DNA of 64,000 nucleotides from Hypholoma sublateritium FD-334 SS-4. Its lineage: Eukaryota > Basidiomycota > Agaricomycetes > Agaricales > Strophariaceae. Shown here piece after piece: positions 33,545 through 46,285 of this stretch; the stretch's first letter is position 1; each line of letters starts with the position of its first letter. The notes below the pieces were generated by a model. It was not told where the DNA came from, made no database searches, and saw only the letters and a program-made list of their open reading frames with translations. The translations under genes were made by a program, and so were the position numbers. The stretch is taken from assembly GCA_000827495.1 (NCBI GenBank), contig KN817585.1:124001-188000 (forward strand), in the 5' to 3' direction.

Positions 33545-36500
33545 GGGGGCGCAGAGGCTCGACGGGGGGTTATAGCTGCAGGCGACGGGCGGAATGCTCC
33601 CCACCGAGCAAGCAAGCTGCTATTTTCCCCCCCGATGCGATCTCCAGTTTATTTATTGCGTTATTTATTTGCTGACCTAATATCCCGCTCGCACGCGCCT
33701 CGGCCCCGCCCGCACCCACGCTTCGAGCGCGCCTGCACCCCGGCCCGCCCAGCTGGCAACAAGCCTGCGCGCCCGTCTGACGCCCAGCGCTGGCGTCGTA
33801 CCACCCTCCTGCCCGGACAGACCCCACCCACCCAGAGACCCTGCGCACAGCCCCCCGCTTGGCGCCGCGACTGCGGGCGCCTGCTTCTCGCGCGCGCTCG
33901 CACGACGTCATCGCGCCGCCCTACAGCCCCCGACCCCGCGCATCCACCCGTGCCCCCTCGCCCCCGTCCGCGCATCCAGCACACTCATTCTCCTTACACC
34001 ACCCACTGCCCCCCCCCCTGTGCACGGCGCACCCCCCGGGGCCAGAAGCACGCCACGCCACGTCACCGTCCCACGCCCGCCCACACCGCCACGCCAAGCA
34101 CACCTGCGACTAGCGCAGGCGCCCTGCCGACCCGCAATACCGCACCGCACCGGCCGCCGTGTTGGGACTAGCGCCACTGCCCACGCCGCGTGTACTCAGG
34201 GTGTTTCCGAATGGCCGCCAATGGTCCGTCGCCGGGCTGGGCCGCGCACCTTCCCCCTTCGCCACTCCTCGCATCGCGCCGAAACGCGCTGGCGTCGGCC
34301 GGGCGCACATCAATGGAGCCGATTATATTATATTTGTACGCTGCGTCGCGGTCGGAGCGGCGCACGAGACCGCTTCGCACTACTACTGGAGACGGAAAGG
34401 GGCATACGCCCGCCCCTCCTCGCGCTTGGGTTGCCGGGCGCGCGCGCGCTAGCTAGCACCCCGCCCCTCCGCCCATACGCGCCACCACGCGCGTCCATCT
34501 CCCGTCGCCAACCGCCGTCGCCGACCACCGTACATAGGAAGTGCCCCGTCGCGAGTGCACCCCGCAGGAAGCACCCATCCCCGCATCCCCGCATCCTCCC
34601 ACCCGAGGCTAGAGTCTGGCCACCTCGGGCGGCAAGGCGACGCGACGCATATTGCCGTCTCCGGATACCGAGGGCGTGTTGTCGTTGGTCGTCGGGGCGG
34701 TAGGTAGGTGGGTGGGTGCTGCAATGCGCGTTGGGGCCGACGGGTAGGATGTCGCGGTATCGACGTCTGCCTGCGGAGACAACTGGGGTGTAGGGGTGCG
34801 CACTGTAGTATATTATTTGGCGACCTGCGCGCGTGGGCAGGCGCGTTGGCGCCCGGGCTCCTACGCGGCTGTGTATACATGCGTGTCCGCGAGGGTGTGT
34901 GTAGTACTAGTACTTGGTGGAATGCGCAGCGAAGGGGTGGTTACCGTCGACGCATCCTCAATAACATAATATGATATAAAAGAAGCGCCGCAGCGCAATG
35001 CAACGCAGCTGCACCTACGTACGTATGTACCCCGGGACGCACCTCGCCCGAAAGCACGCGCCGCGCCGGGCTCAAATCGTGCAGGCGCAGACAGTCGACG
35101 CACGGCGGCGACCGAGTGGTCATTCCGAAAAAGAGAAAGGAAGAGAACGCTGCACGCGACGCGTCACCCCAACCCCACCGCGCGCGCGTGTGGCGCACTG
35201 CTCGCGCACAGCACACAGCGCACACCGCTGCGTGCGGGGACCCGCCGAGCGAGTAAGCACATCGAAGCGCCGTCGAGAAGGCAGCGCCCACCCGCATGCA
35301 TGCGCGATGCCTCGGGCGAGGCGAAGCAACGCAACGCAACGCAATGCCGCGCGCATCTGGGGGAGGGGACGGGACGTCGTCGGCGCGGTGCACGGTGCAT
35401 GGGATGGGCGTGCAGCGCGATATCAAGATTGGGTCAAATACGAAGAACGGAGAGCGAGGACGAGAAGGGGGGGATGGACCCCGCCACGCCCCGCGCACTG
35501 AGCGCCGTATTTTATTTGACTCGAATTAACCTCGAGCGTGGAACACGGCGCGCGCGTGGCTGCCTTCCAGGCGGCTCAGCGCCGTCCGTGCGCTGTGCCG
35601 AGTCGTGCGGTGCGGGGTGCTGTGCATGAGCGGGGCAGGTCCAAGCGCGGCGGATCATTTCAGAAGAAAGAAAGAAAAGCGCCTCCTCGCCTCGATATCC
35701 TCCCAGCCCTCATCAAAGCACCCCCCACCCTCTCCCCATGCACAGCGCCCGACCGCGGCAGTCGCGGCAGCAAGCTACATAGGTACGCGCCCCGTAGCAT
35801 TGGATGCAGCGCGGACCGTGCGCTCGGGGAGGGAGGGGGAGGGGGGTCGTGGTATACGGACAGGAAAGAAGGGAATACGGTGGGAAGGGGGCGGAGGGCG
35901 GCTGCGCTGAAGCGCCGTCTCTGGGCGCGTATGCTCTCCCGGATTCAGCGCGCCGCCGACGATGTGAGCAGGTGCATCCAGGCGTATGTTATTTGACCGC
36001 GGGTCGTAGAAAAACGACGGCGCGTGCCCCGCCCGGCCCACATCGCCCCCTCCGTCGAGCGGTTGGGTGCGTGCGTGTGCAGGCGCCGAGCGGGTGAGCA
36101 GCAGCGACGCGGTGGATCATTTCATAAGAAAGAAAGAAGTTGATGAGGAACGAAAGGAAGCGCGCACGCGCGTCGAGTGATGTGGTCGCGCGCCTCCCCG
36201 TGAACAGGGCCCGGCGACCTGTAGTGAGGTAGATGCACGCCTGCGGCGTTGGGTATGCGGCGGCGCGCGTGCACCGCGGATCGTGCGCTCGGAGGGTGGG
36301 AGTGACGCGATGCGGTCAGAGGAGTGGGGTAGCGGCGGCCAGGAATCATTTCATAAGAAAGAAAGAAGTTGAAGAGGAACGAAAGGAAAGCGCGCACGCG
36401 CGTCAATGATATGCTCCCAGCGTGCATCGCGGTGGGTCGCGCACTGCCTCGTCGTGCACAGCGCCGACTGCGGCGGCGGGGAAATGACACCAGCGGCGTT

Positions 36501-39100
36501 GCGTATGCGGCGGCGCGGCTGGTAGTTGGCGCGGGTAGACGTGGGCCGTGCGCTCGGAGGGTGGGAGGGACGCGATGCGCTCAGGGGAATGGGGCACCGT
36601 GAGTCGTGGTATACGGACGGGAAAGAAGAAAATGTAATGAGGAGAGGACGCGGAGGGCGCCTGCGCGCGAGTGCAATTGCGTTGAAGCGCTGTCTCCACA
36701 CTCGTCGCGTTCTTCGCGCGCACTGGGCGCGTATGCTCATCGCGGCGGCACACGGCCTCCCGGATCCCGCGCGCCCGCCGACGATGTGAGCAGGATGCGA
36801 CAGCCGCAATCGCAGGCCCGTTAATGCAAGACGCGGGCAGACGCCGGAGAGGCGCACAGCGCGCATGCGCGCCCATGCGCGCGCAGGACGCACCGGGCAG
36901 CGCGTACGCGACGGCGGCAGCGGCGGACTCGGAGGCGCGCGCCGTCGCGCGGTGCTGAAAACGAACGGGGGTGGCCCCGCCCCTGCCCCTGCCGGGGCCT
37001 GCCCGCAGTGCCATTGGACAGATTGTCTCTCGCCAGTGCCATTGGGCGATCAAATACGCTCCTACGCCTCGCACGTCCGTCGTGCGTCTCCCAGGGTTAC
37101 ATATGAAGTACGTACCGAATCTTACATACATATGACATGCAAGGCGTGAACTGTATTTGACAACATCAAGAACGCGCGGAATTTGGGCGGGTCTGGAGGG
37201 TCCTGCGCGGACCCGATGCGTGATTATGATTAGGCGATTGGGCAGGACGCGTAGCTGTGCTGGGGTCGCGGCGGCGTGCGACGCTGCAGTGCGCTTGTAA
37301 GCGCCGTGGGCGCTTCCGGGCGTACCCAGAATGGTGTTCATGCAATTACTTGCCTGAGCCGTGAGACGACGAGCTCTAGATCCGTGCGTGCACGGGGAGG
37401 AGCGCGGGATCACGCACGCACGCGGCACCGACAACTACAACTTGCGCTGCGCGCCCATACATGCGGAGACGCGATTGGCCCGCACACCCGCCATCCGCTG
37501 CCGCGAGAAAGTGAGCATCGTATCATCTGCACAGTCTCCCGGCGGGGAAGGCGGCGGCGCGCCTGTCGCCCGCCGGCCGGACGCCCGTGCCGATTGGGCA
37601 GTTTATTTTGGCGCGCGTGCGTCTTCGCCCTGGTGTGCTATACATAACAGACTTGAGGGTTGAGGAAGTCCTTCTAGGGCCTTCTGTGCTTCGCGGAGCT
37701 TATATTACATAGAAGTTATCAGCCCGCAGACGCTGCGATCTATCATCTTTCGCCATACGCGCACGCACGCAGCGTACCCCGCCCCCTTCGCCCAGCGGCC
37801 GCTTCCCATTTGCAGGCTGCCCGCTGTTCGCGGATGCGCGCGGCGCAGCACGGCGGTTCATGCCCGTCCCGCAGTGCTGCTTAGCGGTTAGTGCGTTACG
37901 ACAGCGCACGAAGAACACTGCGTTGTGCTTCTGCGCCCACCGTTACGGCCCCTGCCGCGCAGCCGCACGCCTTCCTACGCGCCGGGGCGCTCAAGCTGCG
38001 CGAGGCACGGCCTCGTTGCGTGCGTGCTCGCCGGGGTGCTGGCGCGCTGCTAAGTATATTACGCGTTGTATTCCATTTGGGTGTGCGAGCCCGGCGCCCC
38101 AATTAGCGCGCCATCGCCGCTGCGCCGTGCGTTCTTTACATCCACCGCACAGCCGGAAACTAGCTAGCGAGGCGCGCTCGCGCACGCAGCTGGCTGCCGG
38201 CGACGTGCATTTCCTGAGCGTGTGCTGCGCAGACGGGTGTCGTGCGCGATGCGCACGCACCAGCAGTTGGGCCACGCCGCCGCCGATTGGGTCGCCGTAC
38301 TTCGGATCATCGCATCGCAGAATAAGGTATTCCCCCGCATGCAGCGGCGTCCCGCCTCTCGTCCACGGCGCCGCGTATCAGCGGCATAGGTGTCGACGCC
38401 CCGCGCAGCTCCGCGAACGCACACGCACGGCTACATACGCGCGGCCGCCCGGATCGGACGCCTGACTTATGCGCAGACGGCATAATTGAATCGCGCTGCC
38501 ATTGTGCCTGATGCCGGTGCCGGGGCACGCTCGCGCGCGCGACGCGCACCCGCCCAGCGCACCATCGCGTATCCCCGCACACTCGGGTGCGTCGCGCGGC
38601 CTCGTTCCCGCACAGCGCCCGGGGAGGCAGTGCACCGCCCAGACGGGAGCGTGCATCTCCCCCCGCGCGCGCGTATCTACGCACCGCGAGGCGCAGACGC
38701 ATGCCGGCATGCACCGCTGCTATGTCCTGCTATGCCCATCTATGGCGTAGCAGCCGCTGCTAAGTGGGACGGGCCGGCCCGAGCGCACGCCCGCGCGCGT
38801 CCCGGCGCTCGCACGCTCTATCGACGCTGCACTGCACTGCACCCGTGCGCGTCCCACGGCTGTCGCGCAGCGCGCGCGTGGGATGGCGCGACGCGCGAGA
38901 ACGCGCGGCTGGGGCTCAGCCGGATTCATAACCCCATATCCGGCGCGCGGGCGCTACGTCTTCCGCGTCTGGCATAGTCTGGCGTAGTCTGTCGCGCGCA
39001 AGCCCGCGCGATGGCCGCTGGGCGTCTAGGTCTGGGCCTGCTGTCGCGTGCCGTCTTCAATTCTGGATTTCAGATGCCCGTCTGGCACATTGATACATGT
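33545..39100. other. Very GC-rich 5.5-kb stretch without a credible gene
   Basis: The sequence is CpG-dense and GC-rich throughout, with open frames in all six frames simply because stop codons are rare. None shows a recognisable domain, consistent splice sites with coding continuation, or a signal peptide. It includes the promoter of the RRM-like gene at its left end. Interspersed repeats lie at 35.65-36.8 kb. A long non-coding transcript, an unusually long regulatory region or degenerate sequence are all possible. Confidence 0.5.
35652..36800. repeat. Interspersed direct repeats in the GC-rich stretch
   Basis: The motif ATCATTTCATAAGAAAGAAA (first copy with AG in place of AT) occurs at about 35653, 36117 and 36345. 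The last two open adjacent units of about 230-260 bp that share GTTGATGAGGAACGAAAGGA-like and GTGCGCTCGGAGGGTGGGAG blocks. A second repeated block starts GTCGTGGTATACGGAC at about 35846 and 36603 and ends with CGCCGACGATGTGAGCAGG. The copies are diverged and do not share an open frame. Confidence 0.75.
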
Positions 39101-41276
39101 GCCAGAATGCTGGCCTTGACACGTTTACTGAGGGATTTCCATAGCAGGCGACCGCCGCCAGCCAGTGTCACTTCACAGAATCATCTCGGGCGAGCAACAT
39201 GCCTAGGATGAAAGGACCCCAGATTCTGAAGTGTGAATGAAAAGACAAGCGCTATTATCGTCACTATATAGGGTAGTAATTACACATGATACCCAAGACA
39301 AATTGAGATCAAAGCCTGTTCGCACTCGCCGATCAGCCTTGCATTGAGTACTTGCACTGCTTGATGCACGCTGATCTACGACGATGCACGTATAGCAATG
39401 CATTCATGATCATCGCCGGTCATGCAAGGCATCCTACCGGATAAAATCTATCCACGAGTGCGTTAGGCATCCAAGTCCCCCCTCTAGTGGACTGTCGCGC
39501 AAACTGCGCCTGCTCCACGCAGGCCGCGCACGATGGCGAATCCACGCTCAAACGCACACGCAGACGCGCCACCGCTCGATCAGAGACGCGCAAGAACATG
39601 ACCCTACTGATCCATCCCGCGCGAAACCTGCGCTGCGCGTATCACGCTGCTGCGTTCTCTCGAACGCTCCATGCGCGCTTCTGCTTTGACGAGCCGTATA
39701 CGGCGATATGCGATGACCCGTGGCGTGCGTGCCAACTGATGATCACGGATGATCCCATCGCGCACCTTGGGATTTGCAACCCCGGCGCAATCACAGCTAG
39801 CGCGCGCGTTGATGGACAGGCGCTCCTCAGGGCCTGGGCGCGGCGTGCCTTGCATCTCTTCGAAGATCACGAGCGCTCAGCGCAGGCTAGAAGGGCGCAT
39901 GGCACCTCGGAGGCCGGCTCAGATTCTAGCGCGCGCAGCACCCCCGCCGCACGCTCGCTGAGGCCCCTAAACGCTATATTTTCTTCTTTCTTACTTGGTC
40001 CCCCTGAGCTGTCGCGAATCGCGTGCGCTAGTCAGCGTTGAGTCAGCGTGCGTGCGCTGGTTCTTCGCCTGCACGCGATTTCAATTATAATCTCCGGGTA
40101 TACTAGTGGCCGTTTTTTGTTGGGTACATTTCCGATTGAGACTTGACGTTCAGAGAAACAATTGAGAAGGATTTCCCACATTTCATTCCACGATGGGCGC
40201 CAATTAAAACCTCGCGTACTATCTTACAACTATTTTAGGCATTACTACTATGTCTAGCCTACTCCAGGTATGCGTAAGCCACAGTCTCTTTAGTGAGCTC
40301 GGACAGTAACTAAAGCATTTACATAGGCTACTTGTAGGCTACAGCTGTCTATGTCCTTCAGCTACTGCATCCAAGCCATGCCAACAACTATGAAAACCTA
40401 TTCCTCGGAGGTCGGCGATAAGATTGTGTCATGCGATTAATACGATTCATTCCGATAATTCGGGGGTTGCAAATGTCATGGAATCAGACGTGATCAGTGA
40501 AATTCACTGAATCAGGTCGAAATCATATCCAGGCTTCTATGAGTGCCAACAGTCCATTTTTCTTCCGTACATATATAAACTGACATCGATTTATTCGAGG
40601 ACCTGCCTATATTTTTTCCAGAAACTTTCAGCAGGAATGGGAGAATTGGAGAGAAAAGTTAGAGGACTCTAATACATATACCTGATAAACGAAATGTTTC
40701 GATCGAAGCAATAAGCTCGTTGAACTTGCGTTGAATGGTTTCTCTGAGACGGTTTCCAAGGAGTTCCAAGGCTGGTTCGCTCCAGTTTCCACCTTTCAAA
40801 CCCCGCCGGCATCTATAAATACACGTTTATTCCTCCACGCTATTGTTGATTTGACACAGGCAAGCGATTCTCGGCGCTCGCTGGCAATTCCCTTGATTGA
40901 AAACAACGATGTGCATGTCTAGTGCTGGTGAGCTCTGACAACACTGCATTCATAGACTTTCGGACCGCTGGAACATGGTCGGACAGACTTTCTCCCTCGA
41001 AGACGCAGGCGATACAGCTCAGAAAACATGTTGGCGTGGCGCGCGGCCACATGCGCTTCTTCCTGGAGGTTAAACGTTAGATACTTATCTACGGACCCGA
41101 CTCTCGGACACCCCACGGACCGGCCGGGATGACGCGAATAAGTCAAGGGACGTGTCGGCCAGCTCAAACGTTTGAAATAAGCCAAGTACAGCCCACTCAG
41201 ATCTCCACATTAAAAGAAGCAGCGCCCGTGTCAAGGCTTGCTGACGCCCCAGACATCCCCTTCATCCGCTAGCGCC
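39101..41276. other. Intergenic, no secure gene
   Basis: GC content falls sharply after about 39100 and again after 40050. A plus-strand open frame at 39487-40041 has no ATG at its start and no recognisable content. The last 100 bp form the promoter of the hydrolase gene. Confidence 0.4.
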
Positions 41277-42612
41277 ATGTCGCGCTTTGAACTGCCGCGC
41301 GCATTTCTTTCTTTCGTGCTCCTCGCGGTGATATCGCGGACCGCCGGCTCCCCAGCTGGCTCGCCTGCGTTCCCCTTTTCGCCAGGATTCGACATACAGA
41401 ATGTGGCCGCTCTGGCAAAGTCCTTACCGTCACACTCCTGGGAGTTTGGGACTGCGACAGAAACGCTTCTCGAGCTCTACGACGCCGACCATTCGGTATT
41501 CGGCGCACACCCGTTCCCAGTGCCAACGATCCAGCCTGCTGATTCTCAAGCGTTATCATATGCTCAAGCAAATATTGTCATTGGAACTCCCCCCGACGGG
41601 TTGAGCGACGGCGATGGCGCAGTGGGGGATCCTGCTAGTTTGGGCGTTGGCGCTGTCATGCTGGGGAAAACGAACGGGTCGTATGCTGCCGCCGCGACAG
41701 CCGAAATCGATTACCTACTCACGCAAGCGCCGCGGTGGCCGAACGGGGCGATCTCCCATCGTGCGCAATACGCCGAACTTTGGTGAGCTTCCACGATTTT
41801 CGCATTTCATGGGCATCTAGCTGATCCCTGTGCAATTCAGGGCGGACTTCGTTTACATGGCACCTCCCTTTATTGCTTACTACGGCGTGGCCACGAATAA
41901 CGCGACTATTCTGAAGGCTGGGGTAGACCAATGCATCCTATACCAACAGGTTCTCATTGCAAATACCACCACCGCCTCACCGAGCCCCCCTTCCAGCCAC
42001 CCAGTTTCCGCTGCGGGCTTGTTAACCCATATTGACGGTCCGGTCAGCGACGATCCCGGCATTTGGTCCACTGGAAATGGGTGGTATACCGCTGGCACAG
42101 CGCGCGTGCTGGCAACGCTCCTTAAAGCACCTTCCTCTATATTCCAGAGCGGCGCGGAAACATCGGGCAAATGGCGAGCTGGCGCAGCGGCTACCCTCGT
42201 CGGCCTGATCAAGGAGGTCCTCGAGGGCGCAATAAGCGCAAACACCGACGGCAACCTCCTGCGCAACTACATCGACGATACGACTTGGTTTGGCGAAATT
42301 TCCGGGACCAATTTGCTCGCGAGCGTCGCGTTCCGTCTCGCGACGCTGTCGAAAACCTCATCGCTTGGAAGCCCGCTGATTTCCACCGCCGATAGCCTGC
42401 GGTATATCGCATGGGCTCAGAATGTCCGGACTACAATGGGCACCAACGGGCACATCACATCCAACGGTACTGCAATTCCCGCAATTAACCCGCTTAATTG
42501 GGGGGACCGCACTCCATGGACTGCTGGGAGTCCCGAAGGGCAGAACTTTGTAGTGCTGATGTACGCGGCATGGAGAGATTGTGTTGAGGCGAAGGTTGTT
42601 GGGTGCACTTAA
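41277..42612 (+). CDS. Secreted GH105-like six-hairpin glycosidase
   Basis: Exons 41277-41782 and 41841-42612 join in frame to 425 residues. The start MSRFELPRAFLSFVLLAVIS is a signal peptide, so the protein is secreted. The mature part begins near PAGSPAFPFSPGFDIQN. The block AISHRAQYAELWADFVYMAP resembles the conserved region of GH105 unsaturated rhamnogalacturonyl hydrolases, where the Asp of the W-A-D segment is the likely catalytic acid. Other markers are DGNLLRNYIDDTTWFGEISG and DPGIWSTGNGWYTAG. The fold is probably an alpha/alpha six-hairpin barrel. Substrate preference in fungi for this divergent group is not established. ATG 41277 is preferred because upstream codons lack an ATG and the signal peptide begins here. 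A fragment of a related sequence lies at 25501-25600. Confidence 0.85.
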
Positions 42613-44986
42613 TTTAGCTTCCATTTGATTGAAGGGAAGGTCAGTTTTTCCTGGTTTATGAAAACGGTCAAGGGAAATATCTTTGAAAAGGCCCTCATGA
42701 AAGGGTGCAGAGTTCCATACCGATGGGATCATAATATCATTATATCGTTATATTTATTTCTGTCCAATTTATAGTGAGTATACCGTGACTCCCCTTTTAT
42801 CTTAGACAGTTCATGTTGCATGTAGTGCAAGTCTGATTGTTGGGGAAATGGGCAAGAGACCACCACATGTATTGCGACGGCTACTTTAGTTGATGCAAAA
42901 TTTGGATCAGAAGTATTTAATATCGCATTGTCAGCTCTCGGGTTTGGAATTGATTTATTATCCCCGATGCCCAACAAAGTGACGGTGGATATAGAAAGGA
43001 GATGATTCAAGCTGAGGCAATAGTAGATCTGTCAGTCAGGACTCGAGACATGGGATGAGGCGCTATTATCGTATGACGGTCTAGGCTGCTTGAGAAATTG
43101 GCGACCAGTGCGCGGGAAGGATGCGCTCGCTAAGGATCGTTACATATGGTACATGTCACCCCTACATGAGGTCGCCGCTGGGTAAAGGCGCCTGATGCTT
43201 TCAAACGCTCTAGGGAAGGTTGACTAAGATATATCTACTGAGTGGTTTATAATAGAAATGAGATGGAGCTTCTCAACGTGCCTGGCTTTGTCCATGACAG
43301 GAAATCTCAGTCTGCATTAGATGTGTAAAAGCAATACCCGCCATTCGGCCGCGATGTGCGAGTTTAGGAGACATGTTAAATGAAGAATACTGATCCATCT
43401 TGTGTTCCCGCGGAACATGAGCGATTGAGCGCTCAAGCTTGTAAAGTTGTAATAGTGTCGCGGGTACTCAGTGAAATCCCCGTGGGCGTTCGAAGTACGC
43501 CTTCCATTGTCTAGAACAAACTTGTGAGGCCCACGTAACAGTTAGCACTGCTCTATTACACTGGGTCGGGACCCGTTGGGAAGACGACGCAGAATCCCAT
43601 AAATATTGAAAGTATAACTATTCAAAATCTGTAGAGATATGCAGCTCCGATATTGCCGTTCACTTCTTCTATGTATCTGGTATCTAGCCACCTAGTATTA
43701 ACCGGTTCTCGACGTCGTTAAGCGCATTAATTGCTGGACAATGCTACTGCAGGAGTACTTGGTTGAATCCCGGCCGCCCGACTCGAAGCGGAATTATTGT
43801 AACATCCACCAGAAGAAAATTCATCGTGATTAGCGGCTTGTACAGGTTACTCTTCGAGCAGATCGTGTTGTGAACTTGGAAGCGTGGGTGGGGGAAGAGG
43901 AACCGGGGCAGATCAGGTGATGGCGCCCGGTAATTTGCGGGATGCCAAGTACTGGTCACCGACAGCCTGAGACTCGACTTGCTGCATTACACCTTGATTG
44001 CACCCACTTCGACCCGTCCGGGACAGACTGCTTGCTTTCACACCGAGATATCACTCTGATGGTTTGTGGTCGGGATTGTCTACCACCATCTGGTATAATC
44101 CTTGGAGTTCTGTATCAGGGACATCCATGCCCCGCCATCCAGAAGCCCAGTCGAGTCGTGGAAACTGCACGACTTCCAGTCAATACCCAACATAAATCCA
44201 ATCATCCTGACGACTTATTACTCTGGTTTAATTCTTCATCCAGAATTTGACGACCTTGTCGCGGGAGTGATGTCCAATTTTGCGTATGAAGCTGCAGATA
44301 CAATCCCGGAGATGAATTCAACGCTAGCATTCTCATTGAAGTTTTCCAGTCACAGGGCACTGATTGACACCTGTGTCGTTCTTCCGGCTATTCCTATTGC
44401 TTCATTCAGATATATCTACTTCGCCGTCTCACTGTTCAGTGGGTTTTACGCTCCTCTGATTGTCTATCCGTGTTCAACCATTGACAATAGCTTGCCTGGA
44501 CATGGACTACCTACCTTCTTTCGAACGGTGACACTAGATTAATGCAGCTTTCCCAAGTGAACAAATGAAAGGATTAATCTATCTAATGTGAACACTCAGA
44601 GGACTGTGTGATGGTCGGCGTATGACCGGATTGCATGCTGATGTAGGGCGGAAGGCACACAGTACGTCCGTTTATACTATCTTTATCGCTGCAATGATTA
44701 GATAGCTCTTATTCTCTACAGCGTCTATGTCCTGTCCAAGCCCGACCCGTTGCGGAGCCTGGATCACGAACTCTAATGGGAGGAGATAATCGCCCTTCAA
44801 CTTCAGAAACGATCAAACGCCACGACCAACTGCGTGTGAGACTGGCAGTCTGATTTTCCAATGATGACTTCTTCCTATATATATGGTCGATCCTGTTCCG
44901 GCTATTTAGTGTGTCCCATCCCCACGACTTGCTCCCAACCTCCAGACAGCCCTGCACTCCGAGGGCGCTACTGTTAACTGTCAATC
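42613..44986. other. Intergenic, no secure gene
   Basis: About 2.4 kb, AT-rich. A plus-strand open frame at 44102-44542 (146 codons) has no recognisable domain and is not called. A TATATATAT element at about 44875 lies about 105 bp upstream of the next ATG. Confidence 0.4.
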
Positions 44987-46285
44987 ATGGCCTCCATACC
45001 CCCAGTTGTGATCGAGGTAGATCTCAATAATACTATTGGAGCCATCGAAATTGGATCCCTCTTTGGCGTGTTCCTCTTCGGAATAGTTACACTTCAAACT
45101 TTCAACTACTACGACAATTACAAAGAAGATGGATGGGGAAATAAAACACTGGTATGTCAATTGAAGTAATTCTTTTTCGTTACATCGCTGACCATCTTCG
45201 AGGTCGCATGTATTTGGTATCTCGGACATCCTCTACTTTGTTCATCTCTAATCTATTTCGGCTCTAGGTTCCTCGAGATAGGACACACATTGGGCATTAA
45301 TTTTGAGCTCTATCGTGCAACAATTATATTGTATGGGCAACCTTGGGAGCTCGTACGTTTTCCTGGAATCGCTGCGGTGACGGTAGTCGGCGGGGCCATT
45401 ACTCTCATCACACAAGTTCGCCCATTTCACTACCACTTCACACCACCGTGCGGATTAACCATTTTGCAGGTATTCTTTTCCCTCCGCCTCACAAAGCTTC
45501 TGCCAAGACCCTACCACCACATAGGGAGCATAGCCATCGTCATTTCCTCGCTCAGGTTTGTCACGAGCATATACCTGACTGTAGAAGGCGTCATCCTTCC
45601 CAATATCACCGTGTACCGCGAAAAGTGCCAATGGATAGTTTCGGCCATGTTCATTTCAAGTGCGCTGGTCGATATCATCATCGCTGTTTCAATGTTGTAC
45701 TACCTCACGCGGCAGCGGAAACAAGTCAAGCGGTAATGAATATCATTTAATAATCACGTTGTAATATTGACGCCACGTATTCGACGGTAGAATTTCAAGA
45801 CTGTTAGACCGCCTCGTCACATATACCATAAGTGAGCACCACAAATGACACGGCGCAATGTGCAATTACGCTAACCCCTTGAATTCTTAGGATCTGGGCT
45901 GCTTACTAGGTAAATACATCTCCGAAAGTGGTCGGCCAGGGCCAATACTGATAAAGCTAGTATCGCTGCGATTGCTGTCATCCTTTGCGTATGTGCTGCT
46001 TACTACTCCGAGTTGTAGAGCGCTGTTTTGCTGATGAAGATACCTCCAGTTCCTGTTGATGCCTGCCAATTGTAAGTTAACTGCATTCCAGTACGTGAAG
46101 TAGGTTACTGACTTCCTGTTTAAGTTGTGTGGCTCGGAGTGTACACCTTCGTTGCCAAATGTGAGTGGGCACAACATCATTGTGACTGGTTCGCAATCAC
46201 TAATCCTTCATCAGTATATTCGAACAGCCTGTTATCTGCGTACGCCTCTTTACATACAACTACACGCTTCCAGATGATTTATTGA
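44987..46285 (+). CDS. DUF6534-type multi-pass membrane protein
   Basis: The gene is read with nine exons. It starts MASIPPVVIEVDLNNTIGAI and continues EIGSLFGVFLFGIVTLQTFN then YYDNYKEDGWGNKTL. A 14-nt micro-exon (VACIW, about 45204-45217) links to FLEIGHTLGINFELY. Later blocks are VRFPGIAAVTVVGGAITLIT, VFFSLRLTKLLPRPYHHIGS, SALVDIIIAVSMLYYLTRQR, SRLLDRLVTYTI, GLLTSIAAIAVILC, FLLMPANFVWLGVYTFVAKL and YSNSLLSAYASLH. Order and motifs (RLTKL.R, LVDI.IA.SM.YYL, TGLLTS-like, VYSNSLL-like) agree with the DUF6534 family, which is widespread in Agaricomycetes and has about seven helices. The function is unknown. The exact ends of the last four exons were chosen to keep both frame and family motifs. 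The stop is TGA 46283-46285. Confidence 0.85.

Noticed and set aside
29021..33675. Long plus-strand open frames opposite the RRM-like gene, up to 494 codons
   Set aside because: They are frames mirrored from GC-rich coding sequence, with Arg/Ala-rich composition and no domain. The minus-strand frame has domains and consistent splicing.
34020..38977. Many open frames of 100-340 codons in the GC-rich stretch
   Set aside because: Open frames occur in all six frames because stops are rare in such DNA. None has a domain, signal peptide or coherent exon chain.
39487..40041. Plus-strand frame of 184 codons
   Set aside because: It starts with GTG, not ATG, and has no recognisable content.
44102..44542. 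Plus-strand frame of 146 codons
   Set aside because: Some hydrophobic segments, but no family motif and no link to the DUF6534-type gene downstream.
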